Assembly (NCBI GenBank): GCA_947649615.1
Contig: CANSSG010000001.1
Coordinates: forward strand, 180,296-244,295
Direction: 5' to 3'
DNA: 64,000 nucleotides
Source of the DNA: an uncultured Clostridia bacterium
Lineage (GTDB): Bacteria; Bacillota; Clostridia; Oscillospirales; Oscillospiraceae
Positions 53,576-62,208 of this stretch are shown piece by piece. Under the pieces are notes generated by a model. It did no database searches. It was not told where the DNA came from and saw nothing but the letters and a program-made list of their open reading frames with translations. Made by a program: the position numbers and the translations under genes. Every line of letters begins with the position of its first letter. Within the stretch, counting starts at the first letter, position 1.

Positions 53576-54382
53576 TTAATAGAAAGGAAACCCACCGTCA
53601 TACCGCCGCCCGTCCCTTTGGAAAGCCAGGGAGACGTCTTCCGCCGTCAGCGCCGGCGGCGCGGCAGGCGGGGCATCCTCTGAAACGCCGCTCCAGCGGC
53701 TCCCGGCTGCCTCCGGCCCGGCGGAAATATGGACCCCCGCCCTCTGCGGAGCCGCCCCGTCCATGGCAAACGCCATTCTGGCCGCTGCCGGCGCATCACG
53801 CACAGCGGAAGCCTCCACCTTGGCGGCGGGCGCATCCACAACCGGGCTTTCCGCATCCCCGCCAGCGGCGGGAGGCGGGGAAACCGCCTCAACCCCGGCC
53901 GCCGCCGCAGGCGCAGGCGCGTCCGCGAGCGCGGCGGAAGCGGCCTCCCGCGCAGCCCGCGCCTGCTCCAATTCCCGAACCTCCGGCAGCACCGCTTCTG
54001 CCGCGTCCCCAGCCCCGCCGGAGGGGGCCTCCGCCTGCGCGGGGTCCCCCACTTCTCCCTCCACACGGCCAGGCGCCCCATCCGGCTGCGGCAGGCCGCT
54101 CGAAACCGCCTCCCGGGCCGGCCTCGCCCCGGGGACGGCGTCTCCGGTACCGCTCCGGGCGGCAGCGGGGTCCGGCAGGGTCCGTTCCACGCCCAAGGCC
54201 TGGAACTTCGCCCAATCGAACGCCGTATTTTCCCCTCGTTCCCGCGCCATATCATCCGGCGCGGCCTGGCTACCCCGGAAGGCTTCCGCCAGCAGGCGAA
54301 GCTGTTCCGTCAGCCGCGCAAGCCCGTCCAGCGCGCCGGCCGGGAGCTGCAAGCTGACGTGTACCGGCTCCTGCCCGCTCAT
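53576..54382 (-). CDS. Ala/Pro-rich protein in the tape-measure position
   Basis: The 268-residue protein starts with a helical segment (LDGLARLTEQLRLLAEAFRG), has a very Ala/Pro/Gly/Glu-rich middle (about 80-220), and ends with AEDVSLAFQRDGRRYDGGFPFY. It lies exactly between tail tube and LysM genes where a tape-measure gene is expected, but lacks the length, hydrophobic segments and coiled-coil pattern of one. It might be a very short ruler, a chaperone or an unrelated factor. The start overlaps the tube gene stop by 1 base. No known family recognised. Confidence 0.7.
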   Translation of the reverse strand: MSGQEPVHVSLQLPAGALDGLARLTEQLRLLAEAFRGSQAAPDDMARERGENTAFDWAKFQALGVERTLPDPAAARSGTGDAVPGARPAREAVSSGLPQPDGAPGRVEGEVGDPAQAEAPSGGAGDAAEAVLPEVRELEQARAAREAASAALADAPAPAAAAGVEAVSPPPAAGGDAESPVVDAPAAKVEASAVRDAPAAARMAFAMDGAAPQRAGVHISAGPEAAGSRWSGVSEDAPPAAPPALTAEDVSLAFQRDGRRYDGGFPFY

Positions 54383-54774
54383 CAGGCCGCCACCTCAATG
54401 CGGCTGGTGGCAAAGACGGTGACTTTTTCCGCCACCATGGAGCCTACCTTGCCCTCCTCCTGGATAGCGCTCCACTGGCAACCGCTGTAGATGACCTTCC
54501 GGTCGGGCTTGCAGATGACCAGGGAGAAGTTCTCCAAGGCGAAAAAGTCGATGCCATCGCTGATGGCGTCGTCGGTAGCGTACAAGCGGGTCAGTTCCAG
54601 CACATACTTGTTCTGCCCGTTGATGGTCGCCACCGGCTCACGCTCGCCGAAGGCCTCCACCACCTGGCTGGACTTGGTGGCCTTGGCGGCGTAGCTCTGG
54701 ACCACGGCCACCTTTCTGCCTTCCAGTTCCAAGTAGATGTCACAGCTTGTCGGAAATCCCGTTACTTCCATCAT
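54382..54774 (-). CDS. Phage tail tube protein (XkdM/DUF2001-like)
   Basis: The 130-residue inner-tube protein begins EVTGFPTSCDIYLELEGRK and has FALENFSLVICKPDRK. It directly follows the sheath gene with AAGGAGG 7 bases before the ATG. Together with the sheath it defines a contractile tail. Confidence 0.85.
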   Translation of the reverse strand: MMEVTGFPTSCDIYLELEGRKVAVVQSYAAKATKSSQVVEAFGEREPVATINGQNKYVLELTRLYATDDAISDGIDFFALENFSLVICKPDRKVIYSGCQWSAIQEEGKVGSMVAEKVTVFATSRIEVAA

Positions 54775-54786
54775 AGTAAAACCTCC

Positions 54787-55845
54787 TTAAATGGTAATGT
54801 GGGCGGTCAGATAGATTTGGTTCAGCCCATGGGCCACCGAGAACCCGAATTCCACCAGGCACACGGACGGGTCATCCTCGCTGGCCGACACGGACACGTC
54901 GCTGTAGCCCTCGATAATCTCCGCCCGCAGCTTATTTTCCAACTCCACGATGGTCTGCGCGCGGATGGACCCTCTGGTTTGCAGGGTATTCTTCGTCCGG
55001 CTGAACCGGCTTCTGAGGCTGCGGCGGAGGGAGGGGATTACATCATCCACGATAAAGATGGTGGTCAGTTCCCGCCAGGTAGCGTCCTTCACGCCGCCGG
55101 TAGACGTCCGGGTCGTGATGCCCCGGACAGGCGACACCGCGCCGTCCACGGCTTCCAGGGGCGTCACCCCGCCCCTCACCAGCAGGTCGATCTCATTGTC
55201 GCTGAAATCCTGGCTGACGCCGCCCAGCCCCGGCAGCTTCGTGCCGTTCAGCGGGACGGCGGGGTCCCTGCTCACCGCAGCCGCAGCCGCCACCGCAGCC
55301 GCGGCGCATACGCCGGAAACGGCGTTCCCCCCGCTGTCCAGGCAGTCGGGTCCAACCAAGACCATCCGTTCACAATTAAGCTCCTCCGCCCGCTCGATCA
55401 GCCCGGTAACGGACGCGCCGCTCATGCCCACCACGGCAATCCGCTCCCGCCGCGCTTCCGCCGCGTCCTCCAGGCTGGTCCGGAGCGCCTTCTGGACATC
55501 CAGGTCCCCGCTGTCGCAGACCACCACCTGCACATCCCCATCGGTTTGCAGCGCGGCAAAGGCGGCTTCATAGTCCTCGCCATCCACCCGAACCGCCGCC
55601 ACAACGGATGCGCCGCCCTGGAACAGCAGCCGCAGGAGGGCGGCCATCCCCGCCGTTCCCTCCGCATCCTCACCGAAAGCGGCAATGCCCTGGGCATAGC
55701 TGGCCAGCCGCACCACGGTGTTAACGCTGCCAACCGTGCTTTTTGCCGCCAGGCCGATGGTACGCACGGCCCGGCCGCCCCGGACGGCAGTCGACGCGTC
55801 ATAGGAGGAATAGACCCCCGGACGTTCATGCATCACACTTTTCAT
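54787..55845 (-). CDS. Phage tail sheath protein
   Basis: The 352-residue sheath subunit is the contractile element of myovirus-type tails. It begins HERPGVYSSYDAS (family PGVY motif), has central Ala-rich domains, and ends in the conserved sheath C-terminus (AHGLNQIYLTAHITI). Its length is close to XkdK. It adjoins the terminator-like gene without a gap. Confidence 0.9.
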   Translation of the reverse strand: MKSVMHERPGVYSSYDASTAVRGGRAVRTIGLAAKSTVGSVNTVVRLASYAQGIAAFGEDAEGTAGMAALLRLLFQGGASVVAAVRVDGEDYEAAFAALQTDGDVQVVVCDSGDLDVQKALRTSLEDAAEARRERIAVVGMSGASVTGLIERAEELNCERMVLVGPDCLDSGGNAVSGVCAAAAVAAAAAVSRDPAVPLNGTKLPGLGGVSQDFSDNEIDLLVRGGVTPLEAVDGAVSPVRGITTRTSTGGVKDATWRELTTIFIVDDVIPSLRRSLRSRFSRTKNTLQTRGSIRAQTIVELENKLRAEIIEGYSDVSVSASEDDPSVCLVEFGFSVAHGLNQIYLTAHITI

Positions 55846-56345
55846 TACTTCATAACCCCTTTCAAAATAAAATCTTCCAGCAGCGGCCCGTCCTCAGACG
55901 CCGCCGCAATGAAATACGCCCCGCAGCGCAGGCTGCCCCGCCGCAGGAACATGGAGGCGTCCTGGTCCCAGGCCGCTTCCTCCCATTTCAGCTCCGCAGG
56001 CTTCAGCCCCGAGGGCAGCCCTTCCATCATGACCTGATGGAGCGTCTCCAACACCCTGTCGCACCCCGCCGCGCCCTCCCGGGCGGGGCAGTAGATATCA
56101 ACCGACAGCGTCAGCTCCAGTCTCAGCCCATAGACCTCCCGGCTGGCCAAGGTCTCCGGGTCGGTCTGCCGGCCCAGGTAGTGGCTCATCGCGCCGCCCC
56201 GGCTCTCGCCGGTACGCAGCCCCACCGCGGCCACCGGGCGGTCATACGCCTTCGCCCATCCCGGGGCATAGGCCGTCCTTGTTTCGATTCCGGCCCGCTC
56301 CAAAGCGGCGGCGAGGGCCGATTTCACCTGTTCCAGCCCGTTCAC
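55845..56345 (-). CDS. Putative tail terminator/completion protein
   Basis: The 166-residue alpha/beta protein (MNGLEQVKSALAAALERAG) lies between head-closure-type genes and the sheath gene, where tail-terminator genes are found. Contains LELTLSVDIYCPAREG. Assignment is by position and general pattern; it overlaps its neighbours by 1 and 4 bases. Confidence 0.55.
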   Translation of the reverse strand: MNGLEQVKSALAAALERAGIETRTAYAPGWAKAYDRPVAAVGLRTGESRGGAMSHYLGRQTDPETLASREVYGLRLELTLSVDIYCPAREGAAGCDRVLETLHQVMMEGLPSGLKPAELKWEEAAWDQDASMFLRRGSLRCGAYFIAAASEDGPLLEDFILKGVMK

Positions 56346-56674
56346 AGCGGACCCTCCTTTTCCCGCCGCAGGATGGCGCGGCGGTATAGCTTATCCTGCC
56401 CCAGTTTCACGTCCACCGCTTCCTGGACAACCAGGTACACGCCTTCCGACCGGACGCGGTCCCCCGGCGAGAGCGCGGCCCCTGCCGGGCCGATATACAG
56501 CCACCTCCGCTCACTTACGGTCCCCAGGGGCGTAACGGCGGCAGGCGGGTCCTCCCGGATTTTCAAAACCGGCTGCAAAAACGCGTTGACCACCCGCACC
56601 TCGCCGGGGCCTTTGGGGATGATCATGGCCTTCTGGCCATACCGGCGCAGGATTTCCACCATCCGTCCCGTCAT
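56342..56674 (-). CDS. Small phage head-tail joining protein (hypothetical)
   Basis: The 110-residue protein has a beta-rich pattern (GPAGAALSPGDRVRSEGVYL) typical of small head-completion or XkdH/XkdI-type proteins. Overlaps the genes on both sides by 4 bases. Function inferred from order only. Confidence 0.5.
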   Translation of the reverse strand: MTGRMVEILRRYGQKAMIIPKGPGEVRVVNAFLQPVLKIREDPPAAVTPLGTVSERRWLYIGPAGAALSPGDRVRSEGVYLVVQEAVDVKLGQDKLYRRAILRREKEGPL

Positions 56675-57030
56675 CCCCTCACCCCCAGAAAGGCAAATCC
56701 GCCGTCCGCCGCATAACCTTCCAGCAGCGCCCCGGCCTGCCGTTCCATGGCAGCGGCGGCGGCGGCCAGCCCACCGCCGGTACGGATGCTCACATCCCCC
56801 GCCGTAAACTGCTCCACCGCACCGCCGCCGCGGCAGGGCAAAAGCCCTGCCGCAGCCAGGAGGGCGGCGGCGCAGGGGAACGCGTCCCCGCAGTCTGCCG
56901 GGGCAAGCCCGTCCCGCAGGCGGCCTGCCAGCTTGGCCTCAGCGGCCGCGCACAGCGCGGCCAGCAGCGGCTTTTCCTCCTCCTGCGGCTGCACGATCGC
57001 GGCGGCCAGGGAGAAAATGTAGTCCTGCAT
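56671..57030 (-). CDS. Putative head-tail connector (gp6-like)
   Basis: The 119-residue, mainly helical and Ala-rich protein (MQDYIFSLAAAIVQPQEEE) follows the major capsid gene, the usual place for a gp6-type adaptor. ATG 57030 has AAAGGAGG upstream; a longer in-frame start at 57069 is not needed. Function is by position. Confidence 0.55.
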   Translation of the reverse strand: MQDYIFSLAAAIVQPQEEEKPLLAALCAAAEAKLAGRLRDGLAPADCGDAFPCAAALLAAAGLLPCRGGGAVEQFTAGDVSIRTGGGLAAAAAAMERQAGALLEGYAADGGFAFLGVRG

Positions 57031-57065
57031 GCACACGCCTCCTTTCCTCCGGGCAGACGCCCGGA

Positions 57066-58097
57066 TCAAATCTCCAGCACCTTCCCCGCGTCGGCGTAGA
57101 GCTTGGCGAAGCCGGAAATACTGGTAATCGCCGCTCTTTCCACCTGCCGGTCGATCAGCTTGTCATACTCCACCATCACATCCCCGGCGCTGACCATTTC
57201 CAGCGCATAATTCCGGTCCAAGCCGATAAGCTTCCCGGCGGGCATCGCGCTGGTGCGCAGCAGCGTCGCACCCAGAGGGGACGCCAGGGTGCCGGTACCC
57301 TGGAAATTCAGCCCCGTGAGGGGATTTTGGAACTCGCTCATTTTCAGCATTTCCAGCATCACCGCGTTGGGTACCAGGATGGTATTCATGGTATAGGGGT
57401 CGAACTGCCCCCAGAAATCCAGCAGCGCTTCATACGTCAGCTTCCCCTTGGTTCCGCCGATAGGCGCGGTGCCGATGGCAAAGGACTGGGCGGGGTTATC
57501 ATTGCCGTCGCCGTCGGTAATCACCTTGATCGCGTCCTCCAGGTGCATCCGGGCGATATGGCTGCCAATCTGGCGCAGGGTAATGGAGAACAGGTCCAGC
57601 CGCTGGAACCGGATTGCTTCATAGGAAGCCACCAGCATCCGCCCCCTCTTGTGAAGCTTCACCAAATTATTCTGGGTCCGCACGACCGTCTGAGGAAGCT
57701 GCGCGCCTTCTTCCACCCGCTTCAGGCTTTTTTCATCCTCGCTGGGGGCGGAGGAAATGGAGCGGTAATCCATGCCGTCGAACTGGGTAACAGTAGCGGT
57801 GATGGAGGGCAGCACGTTGTCCTCCTCCATGCCCTGGCGCACCACCCGGGAGACGAACTCAGGGAACAGCACCGCCGACTCAGTGGTACGGAAGAACTTC
57901 TCCACCGTATCGGAGCGGCTTCCCTTTACATGGATGTCGAAGCGTTTCAGCTGCCGCTGGAACGCGTCCAGCCCCTCCAGGGGCGTCCCCCGGTAATTTT
58001 CGCTGGGGTCGGCGGCTTCTAGCACCTGGGTAAAGGACTTGCCGCTCTCGCCATACATACCCTTTTCCAGTTTCAGGTTGTCGTAAGTATAAGCCAT
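57066..58097 (-). CDS. Phage major capsid protein
   Basis: The 343-residue protein is of the HK97-like or P2-like shell type: an N-terminal arm, LFPEFVSRVVRQGMEEDN, a central region with DYRSISSAPSEDEKSLKRV, and a C-terminal ATLLRTSAMPAGKLIGLDR segment typical of capsid proteins. Placed after protease and decoration-like genes, as expected. Confidence 0.85.
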   Translation of the reverse strand: MAYTYDNLKLEKGMYGESGKSFTQVLEAADPSENYRGTPLEGLDAFQRQLKRFDIHVKGSRSDTVEKFFRTTESAVLFPEFVSRVVRQGMEEDNVLPSITATVTQFDGMDYRSISSAPSEDEKSLKRVEEGAQLPQTVVRTQNNLVKLHKRGRMLVASYEAIRFQRLDLFSITLRQIGSHIARMHLEDAIKVITDGDGNDNPAQSFAIGTAPIGGTKGKLTYEALLDFWGQFDPYTMNTILVPNAVMLEMLKMSEFQNPLTGLNFQGTGTLASPLGATLLRTSAMPAGKLIGLDRNYALEMVSAGDVMVEYDKLIDRQVERAAITSISGFAKLYADAGKVLEI

Positions 58098-58112
58098 AAT
58101 TGAAATCCTCCT

Positions 58113-58460
58113 TTAAAGTAAAATCGTCACCGTTTTTTCGGCCGTATTCACGTCCACCACCGGCATCTGCCGTCCGCTCTCGCCGGCAGCGGCGGCCTTG
58201 ACCCCGCCCTGGCCGTCCGCCAGCAGGGCGGCCCATCCCACGGCGGGCGCGGCATCGCTGTATCCCACGGTAACGAACCCGCAGACCTGTACGGTACACG
58301 CGTCGTCGCAGCAATGGGTTGTCACGCCGCAGAAGGCGTCGCCCGCCGCGCACTCGCCCACCGTACCATTGCCGGTAAGCTTCACCACATGGCCCTCGGC
58401 CAGCTTTTCCCCAAGGAAGGTCGCGCAGACCTGGCCCACGCCGTCATAAGAAACGTTCAT
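58113..58460 (-). CDS. Capsid decoration-like or head protein
   Basis: The 115-residue, beta-rich, Gly/Ala-rich protein (MNVSYDGVGQVCATFLGEKL, then EGHVVKLTGNGTV) is similar in style to decoration proteins that cement phage heads. Several Cys residues (GVTTHCCDDACTVQVCGF) are unusual for that role. It sits between protease and capsid genes. Function tentative. Confidence 0.55.
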   Translation of the reverse strand: MNVSYDGVGQVCATFLGEKLAEGHVVKLTGNGTVGECAAGDAFCGVTTHCCDDACTVQVCGFVTVGYSDAAPAVGWAALLADGQGGVKAAAAGESGRQMPVVDVNTAEKTVTILL

Positions 58461-58517
58461 TGATAAATCCTCCTATAAAGTAAAAATGTATCGTCGAAGC
58501 GGAATGCGTCCAAAAAG

Positions 58518-59438
58518 TTACACAAGAAACGCCCGGTCCTCGTCCTGCTGCTGAAGGGCCGCCAGCGGCCGGAGCTGTGGGGAGGGCGGGTACTTCTCCT
58601 CCATCCGCCTGCGGTAAACCTTAGCCAGTTCCAGCAGCTCATCCTCGTCCATTTTCCCAGCGGTTTTTGAAAAGACCTGCAAGTCCAGTTCCTCATCGGA
58701 CATCCCCGCCAGCCGGACCAGTTCCCTTCGCAGCCCGTCCAGGTAGGCGCGGCCCAGCTTCGCCTCTTTTTCCAGGGCGTCCAGCTGCCGCAGGCATGCC
58801 GGATGGGCGGACAGCATCCGCCGCAGGCCGCTGTCCCGGCTCTGGACATAGCTTTTCATGACCCCCGCCCTTCTCTGGGCTGGCACAGCCACAAAGCTCC
58901 ACTCATAGGCGTCCACCGGGTCCAGCAGCGTGAAGTAGCACAGCCTTCCGTCATAGACCTGGCCGCCCTGGTGGCTGCACGACTCCTGCCCGCAGATGGA
59001 GCACCGCCTGCCGGACACGCTGCATCCGACGCTGACTTCCTTTTTGATACCGCCTTCGATTTCCTCGATGAGGGCGGCGTTTTTCTCACTGCGCAGCATA
59101 TAGGCATAGCCCTTCAAAAACCGGCAGGGGTCTCCGGCGGCGGTGGCGCCCTCCTCCTGGCAGATTTCGGTTTTATACAGCCGTGCAGTCTGCCCCCCGG
59201 CGGACCAATTGTGGTCAAAGATGCCGCTTTTCCCCACAAACAGGTGGCGCAGGGCCTCCAGGCCGCTTTCATCAAACCGCTCCCAATCCCGGTCCACCTC
59301 GTTGTCGCACAGCCGCAGGGCAAAGGTATACACCTGTTCCGCCGCCAGTTCCGCCCGGCTCAAGCGGTTGATCAGCGCCAGGTCCTCCGCCGAGACGGCA
59401 TGCGGCAGGACGCTGCCGGGTTCCTTTTTTACATTCAC
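58518..59438 (-). CDS. Probable prohead protease with C-terminal scaffold-like region
   Basis: In this 306-residue protein the N-terminal part has the pattern of phage maturation proteases (LFVGKSGIFDHNWSAGG with a candidate catalytic His, then GIKKEVSVGCSVSG with a candidate Ser). A Cys cluster CSICGQESCSH may bind zinc. The C-terminal 100 residues are charged and helical (LDALEKEAKLGRAYLDGL), like a scaffold. Location between portal and capsid genes agrees. Catalytic residues are inferred. Confidence 0.7.
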   Translation of the reverse strand: MNVKKEPGSVLPHAVSAEDLALINRLSRAELAAEQVYTFALRLCDNEVDRDWERFDESGLEALRHLFVGKSGIFDHNWSAGGQTARLYKTEICQEEGATAAGDPCRFLKGYAYMLRSEKNAALIEEIEGGIKKEVSVGCSVSGRRCSICGQESCSHQGGQVYDGRLCYFTLLDPVDAYEWSFVAVPAQRRAGVMKSYVQSRDSGLRRMLSAHPACLRQLDALEKEAKLGRAYLDGLRRELVRLAGMSDEELDLQVFSKTAGKMDEDELLELAKVYRRRMEEKYPPSPQLRPLAALQQQDEDRAFLV

Positions 59439-60610
59439 CTTGAGATGCTCCTTTCCATTGCGTCATTTTCCAGGGCCAGCTTCCTGGCCTGCTCCTTATA
59501 CCAGCCAGCCTTTGCTTCCTCCAGCAGGTCTTGCAGGTTAATGTCATCCCACACGATTTTAAACCCGCACCCATACCCGTGCATCCTCAGCCACATCTGT
59601 GCAATCCGTTCCAGCGCCGGGGTAAGGGTGCGGCGGATTGCGGTCATTTCGGTGGTAAGCAGGTCGGCCTGCTGGGTGCTCATCCGCTCGGTGCTGGACC
59701 AGCTCAGCCCCAGCATAAAGGGAGGAATGCCGGTTTTGCTGACAAGCTGCTCTAATATCTGCCGGATTGGCACCGAGCTGTCCAGGATTTGGTTATCCGC
59801 GCCGATGACCTTGATTTCCACATCGCCCACAGCCACGAAGTCCCGTACGCACCCATTGCGCGTACTTTCCATGGCGCGGCTCCACTCGGCGGCCAGCTGC
59901 TTGCTGCGTTCCTGGGCCAAGCCGCGCTCCCACTCGCCGGGCTTGTAGACCACCGCATAGCGGACGTTGCCCATGCGTTCCCAATTGACGCCGGTAGCGC
60001 AGTAGATTTTCCCCATCAATTCGGTCAAAAAGGGCATGGACCGCAGCAGCGACACGCCGTAGGGGGCGTAGGCTTCCGGATTGAAGGGGGTAAACAGCAG
60101 CAGGTTTTGGTGGGGGAAGGGCTTCACCTGTCCATACTGGTCCCGTCCGCATAGCTTGAAATCCAGCGGGCCATCCCCCTCCCAGACCTGCACGTCGTCC
60201 ACTCGCCCGCACAGGACGGCGGCAATATCGTCATTGCCGGGGGCAGGGACGATTTCCCCCACGGCCTGCCCGAACATCAGCATAGAATCCAAATACTGGT
60301 CAAGGAAAGCGTTGATACCCCGCTGCCCCCTGCCCACGTCCACCTGTTCAAAGAACTTCCGCAGGCCCTCCCCGGCCGCAGGGTCGCCGCACGCCACAGA
60401 CACGCCACCGCAGAGACGGATGATTTTAGAGATGCAGGCGTCCACCACGGGTACCGCCTCCCGGATCGCCCGGTAAAGCCGTTTATCGCCGGTTTGCAGC
60501 GGCGAATATCCGCCCGCCAGCCCGAAAGGGACCGGTTCGCTCCGTTTTATCTGGGGCGTAGCGGCGGCCCCGGCCGGGGCGTCTTTTTTCTTAAGGTTAA
60601 AAAGCTTCAT
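59435..60610 (-). CDS. Phage portal protein
   Basis: The 391-residue portal forms the DNA entry ring of the head. Family-like features: AIREAVPVVDACISKIIRLC near the N-terminus, a central NPEAYAPYGVSLLRSMPFL stretch, and GIPPFMLGLS followed by ERMSTQQADLLT. Overlaps the protease gene by 4 bases and follows the terminase. Confidence 0.88.
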   Translation of the reverse strand: MKLFNLKKKDAPAGAAATPQIKRSEPVPFGLAGGYSPLQTGDKRLYRAIREAVPVVDACISKIIRLCGGVSVACGDPAAGEGLRKFFEQVDVGRGQRGINAFLDQYLDSMLMFGQAVGEIVPAPGNDDIAAVLCGRVDDVQVWEGDGPLDFKLCGRDQYGQVKPFPHQNLLLFTPFNPEAYAPYGVSLLRSMPFLTELMGKIYCATGVNWERMGNVRYAVVYKPGEWERGLAQERSKQLAAEWSRAMESTRNGCVRDFVAVGDVEIKVIGADNQILDSSVPIRQILEQLVSKTGIPPFMLGLSWSSTERMSTQQADLLTTEMTAIRRTLTPALERIAQMWLRMHGYGCGFKIVWDDINLQDLLEEAKAGWYKEQARKLALENDAMERSISR

Positions 60611-60633
60611 TTCTCAACTCCCTATTCCGCAGA

Positions 60634-61911
60634 TTATCCAAGGTGAAAGGAGGGATTTCTCGGTACGGAGCAGAACAGCCCTTCCCCGCCGTCCCAGCGG
60701 GGCGCGGCGACAGTAGCGGCGAAGTAGCGCATGTCGTCCATCGCGTGGTCATTTTCCTTTTTAGGGGCGTCCCTCCCGGTATTTTCCTCGTTCCACCTAT
60801 AAAGGCCGATTTCCCGCAGGCAATCCACGCAGCCCTCACAAATAACGATGCGCCCCTGTTTGAGCAAATCCGCCGTCGTCCTGATACCGGACAGGACGTC
60901 GTTGTCGGCCTTAATCACCCAGTACCCGGCCTGCCTGAGGGCGGCGATAAAGCTTGCGGCGGAGGGGTCGGCCACCACGCACCGGATTGAGTGGCTTCCG
61001 GCCAGCCGTCTCAAGGCGTCCACGTACTCCCGGTCGGTAAGCTGAACGCCTGTCCGCCTGGAAGCGTAGTAATACTCCTCCACGCGAAACCAGACCCCGT
61101 CCCGCAGCCCCCAAAGGCCAAAGGAGCATGGGTTTGCGGTTCCGTAGTCCACAGAGATGACATAGTCTTCCAGCTCCCCCTCCGGCGCGCCCTGCACATC
61201 CCGGGCCGGGTCAAAGAAGTCATACACCAGCCCTTTAGCGGCAGTCCACTCCCCCAAAACAAACCGGCGGTAGAAGGTTCCGCTGTAGCTGTTTCTGTAT
61301 CTCCGCCGGATTTGTTCCGTAAGGGAGGGATTATCGTCCATAGTCAAGTGGAGGTAAAGCGCGTTATGCTTTTCCTTTTTGAGAATCCACTCATTATAGA
61401 ACCAGTGGTTTGGACCATCAGGATTACAATTAAACCAGAACCTTGCCCCCCTTACGCTGCACCGGGCCAAGGCCTGCTCCACGAAGGACCTGGGCATCAG
61501 CGCCACCTCATCGAGCAGTACGCCGGCCAAGGTAACGCCCTGGATAAAAGCGGCGCTGCCCTCGTCCTTGCCGCCCATAAGGTAGAACCGGTTTTCCCTG
61601 CCTCCCTTACGGATGAGCAGCAAATTTTCACTCCGCCGCTCCCGGCAGCAAAAGCCAAGCTCCTCCAATACGGGCAGCAACTCCTGCACCAGATTCCGCC
61701 GCAGGGACACGACGCTTTTCCCGCACAGGGCGAACTGCTGGCCCTGGAAAAAAGCGGTAGCCCAGCATACGAAGCTCAGTCCCATGCACAGCGTCTTCCC
61801 GCTACGCACGGCCCCGTCGCAGATAATAGCGTCGTAGCCATGGTCCGGGGAATTTGGCCCCCACCAGCACATGATCCGCTTCTGTTTTGGGGAAAACTGT
61901 TTGATCTTCAT
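60634..61911 (-). CDS. Terminase large subunit
   Basis: The 425-residue packaging motor has Walker A (GAVRSGKT), Walker B (GVLLDEVALMP), coupling motif (FWFNCNPDG) and nuclease acidic residues in SVDYGTANP, VADPSA and HAMDDMRY. All catalytic motifs are present, so the motor looks functional. The family is PBSX/XtmB-like in length and order. Confidence 0.92.
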   Translation of the reverse strand: MKIKQFSPKQKRIMCWWGPNSPDHGYDAIICDGAVRSGKTLCMGLSFVCWATAFFQGQQFALCGKSVVSLRRNLVQELLPVLEELGFCCRERRSENLLLIRKGGRENRFYLMGGKDEGSAAFIQGVTLAGVLLDEVALMPRSFVEQALARCSVRGARFWFNCNPDGPNHWFYNEWILKKEKHNALYLHLTMDDNPSLTEQIRRRYRNSYSGTFYRRFVLGEWTAAKGLVYDFFDPARDVQGAPEGELEDYVISVDYGTANPCSFGLWGLRDGVWFRVEEYYYASRRTGVQLTDREYVDALRRLAGSHSIRCVVADPSAASFIAALRQAGYWVIKADNDVLSGIRTTADLLKQGRIVICEGCVDCLREIGLYRWNEENTGRDAPKKENDHAMDDMRYFAATVAAPRWDGGEGLFCSVPRNPSFHLG

Positions 61912-61932
61912 AAAAAGTGTACCAAACCTCCT

Positions 61933-62208
61933 TTACTCACCTGCGGCGTCCATAGCAGCCAGCAGGGCATTCATGCCATCCTCGCCTCCCCCGGTGGAGT
62001 CCAGCAGCAAGCCGATCGCCTTCAATCGGTCCACGAACTTAACCTCCACGGTACCTGCGCTGTTGACCTTAAGCTCGCTGACGCACCACAAGTCCAGCGA
62101 CCCCACATGGGCGTCCTTAGGGGCGAGGGCCAAGGCGACGGCGTCGTTGGGCCTGCTGCATACGATTTGCATCAGCGCATCCAAAAGCTGTTCACGATTG
62201 CGTTCCAT
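61933..62208 (-). CDS. Small terminase-like protein lacking the DNA-binding half
   Basis: The 91-residue protein's C-terminal part (ELKVNSAGTVEVKFVDRLKA) resembles the end of small terminase subunits (VEVKFYDKLKALE-type), but no helix-turn-helix precedes it. Position directly upstream of the large terminase supports a packaging role. Truncation or divergence is possible. ATG has AAAGGAGG upstream. Confidence 0.6.
   Translation of the reverse strand: MERNREQLLDALMQIVCSRPNDAVALALAPKDAHVGSLDLWCVSELKVNSAGTVEVKFVDRLKAIGLLLDSTGGGEDGMNALLAAMDAAGE

Larger units (their letters stand above)
49424..62208 (-). mobile_element. Prophage-derived head and contractile-tail gene cluster (possible domesticated particle)
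   Basis: Eighteen consecutive minus-strand genes run from a small-terminase-like protein to a tail gp48-like protein and a small ORF. Most overlap or are separated by a few bases, and all appear full-length and undamaged. I see no integrase, repressor, replication, holin, endolysin, tail-fibre or long tape-measure gene. GC content and codon use match the host. Host genes flank it on the left and a structured noncoding stretch with a tRNA fragment on the right. Confidence 0.8.
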
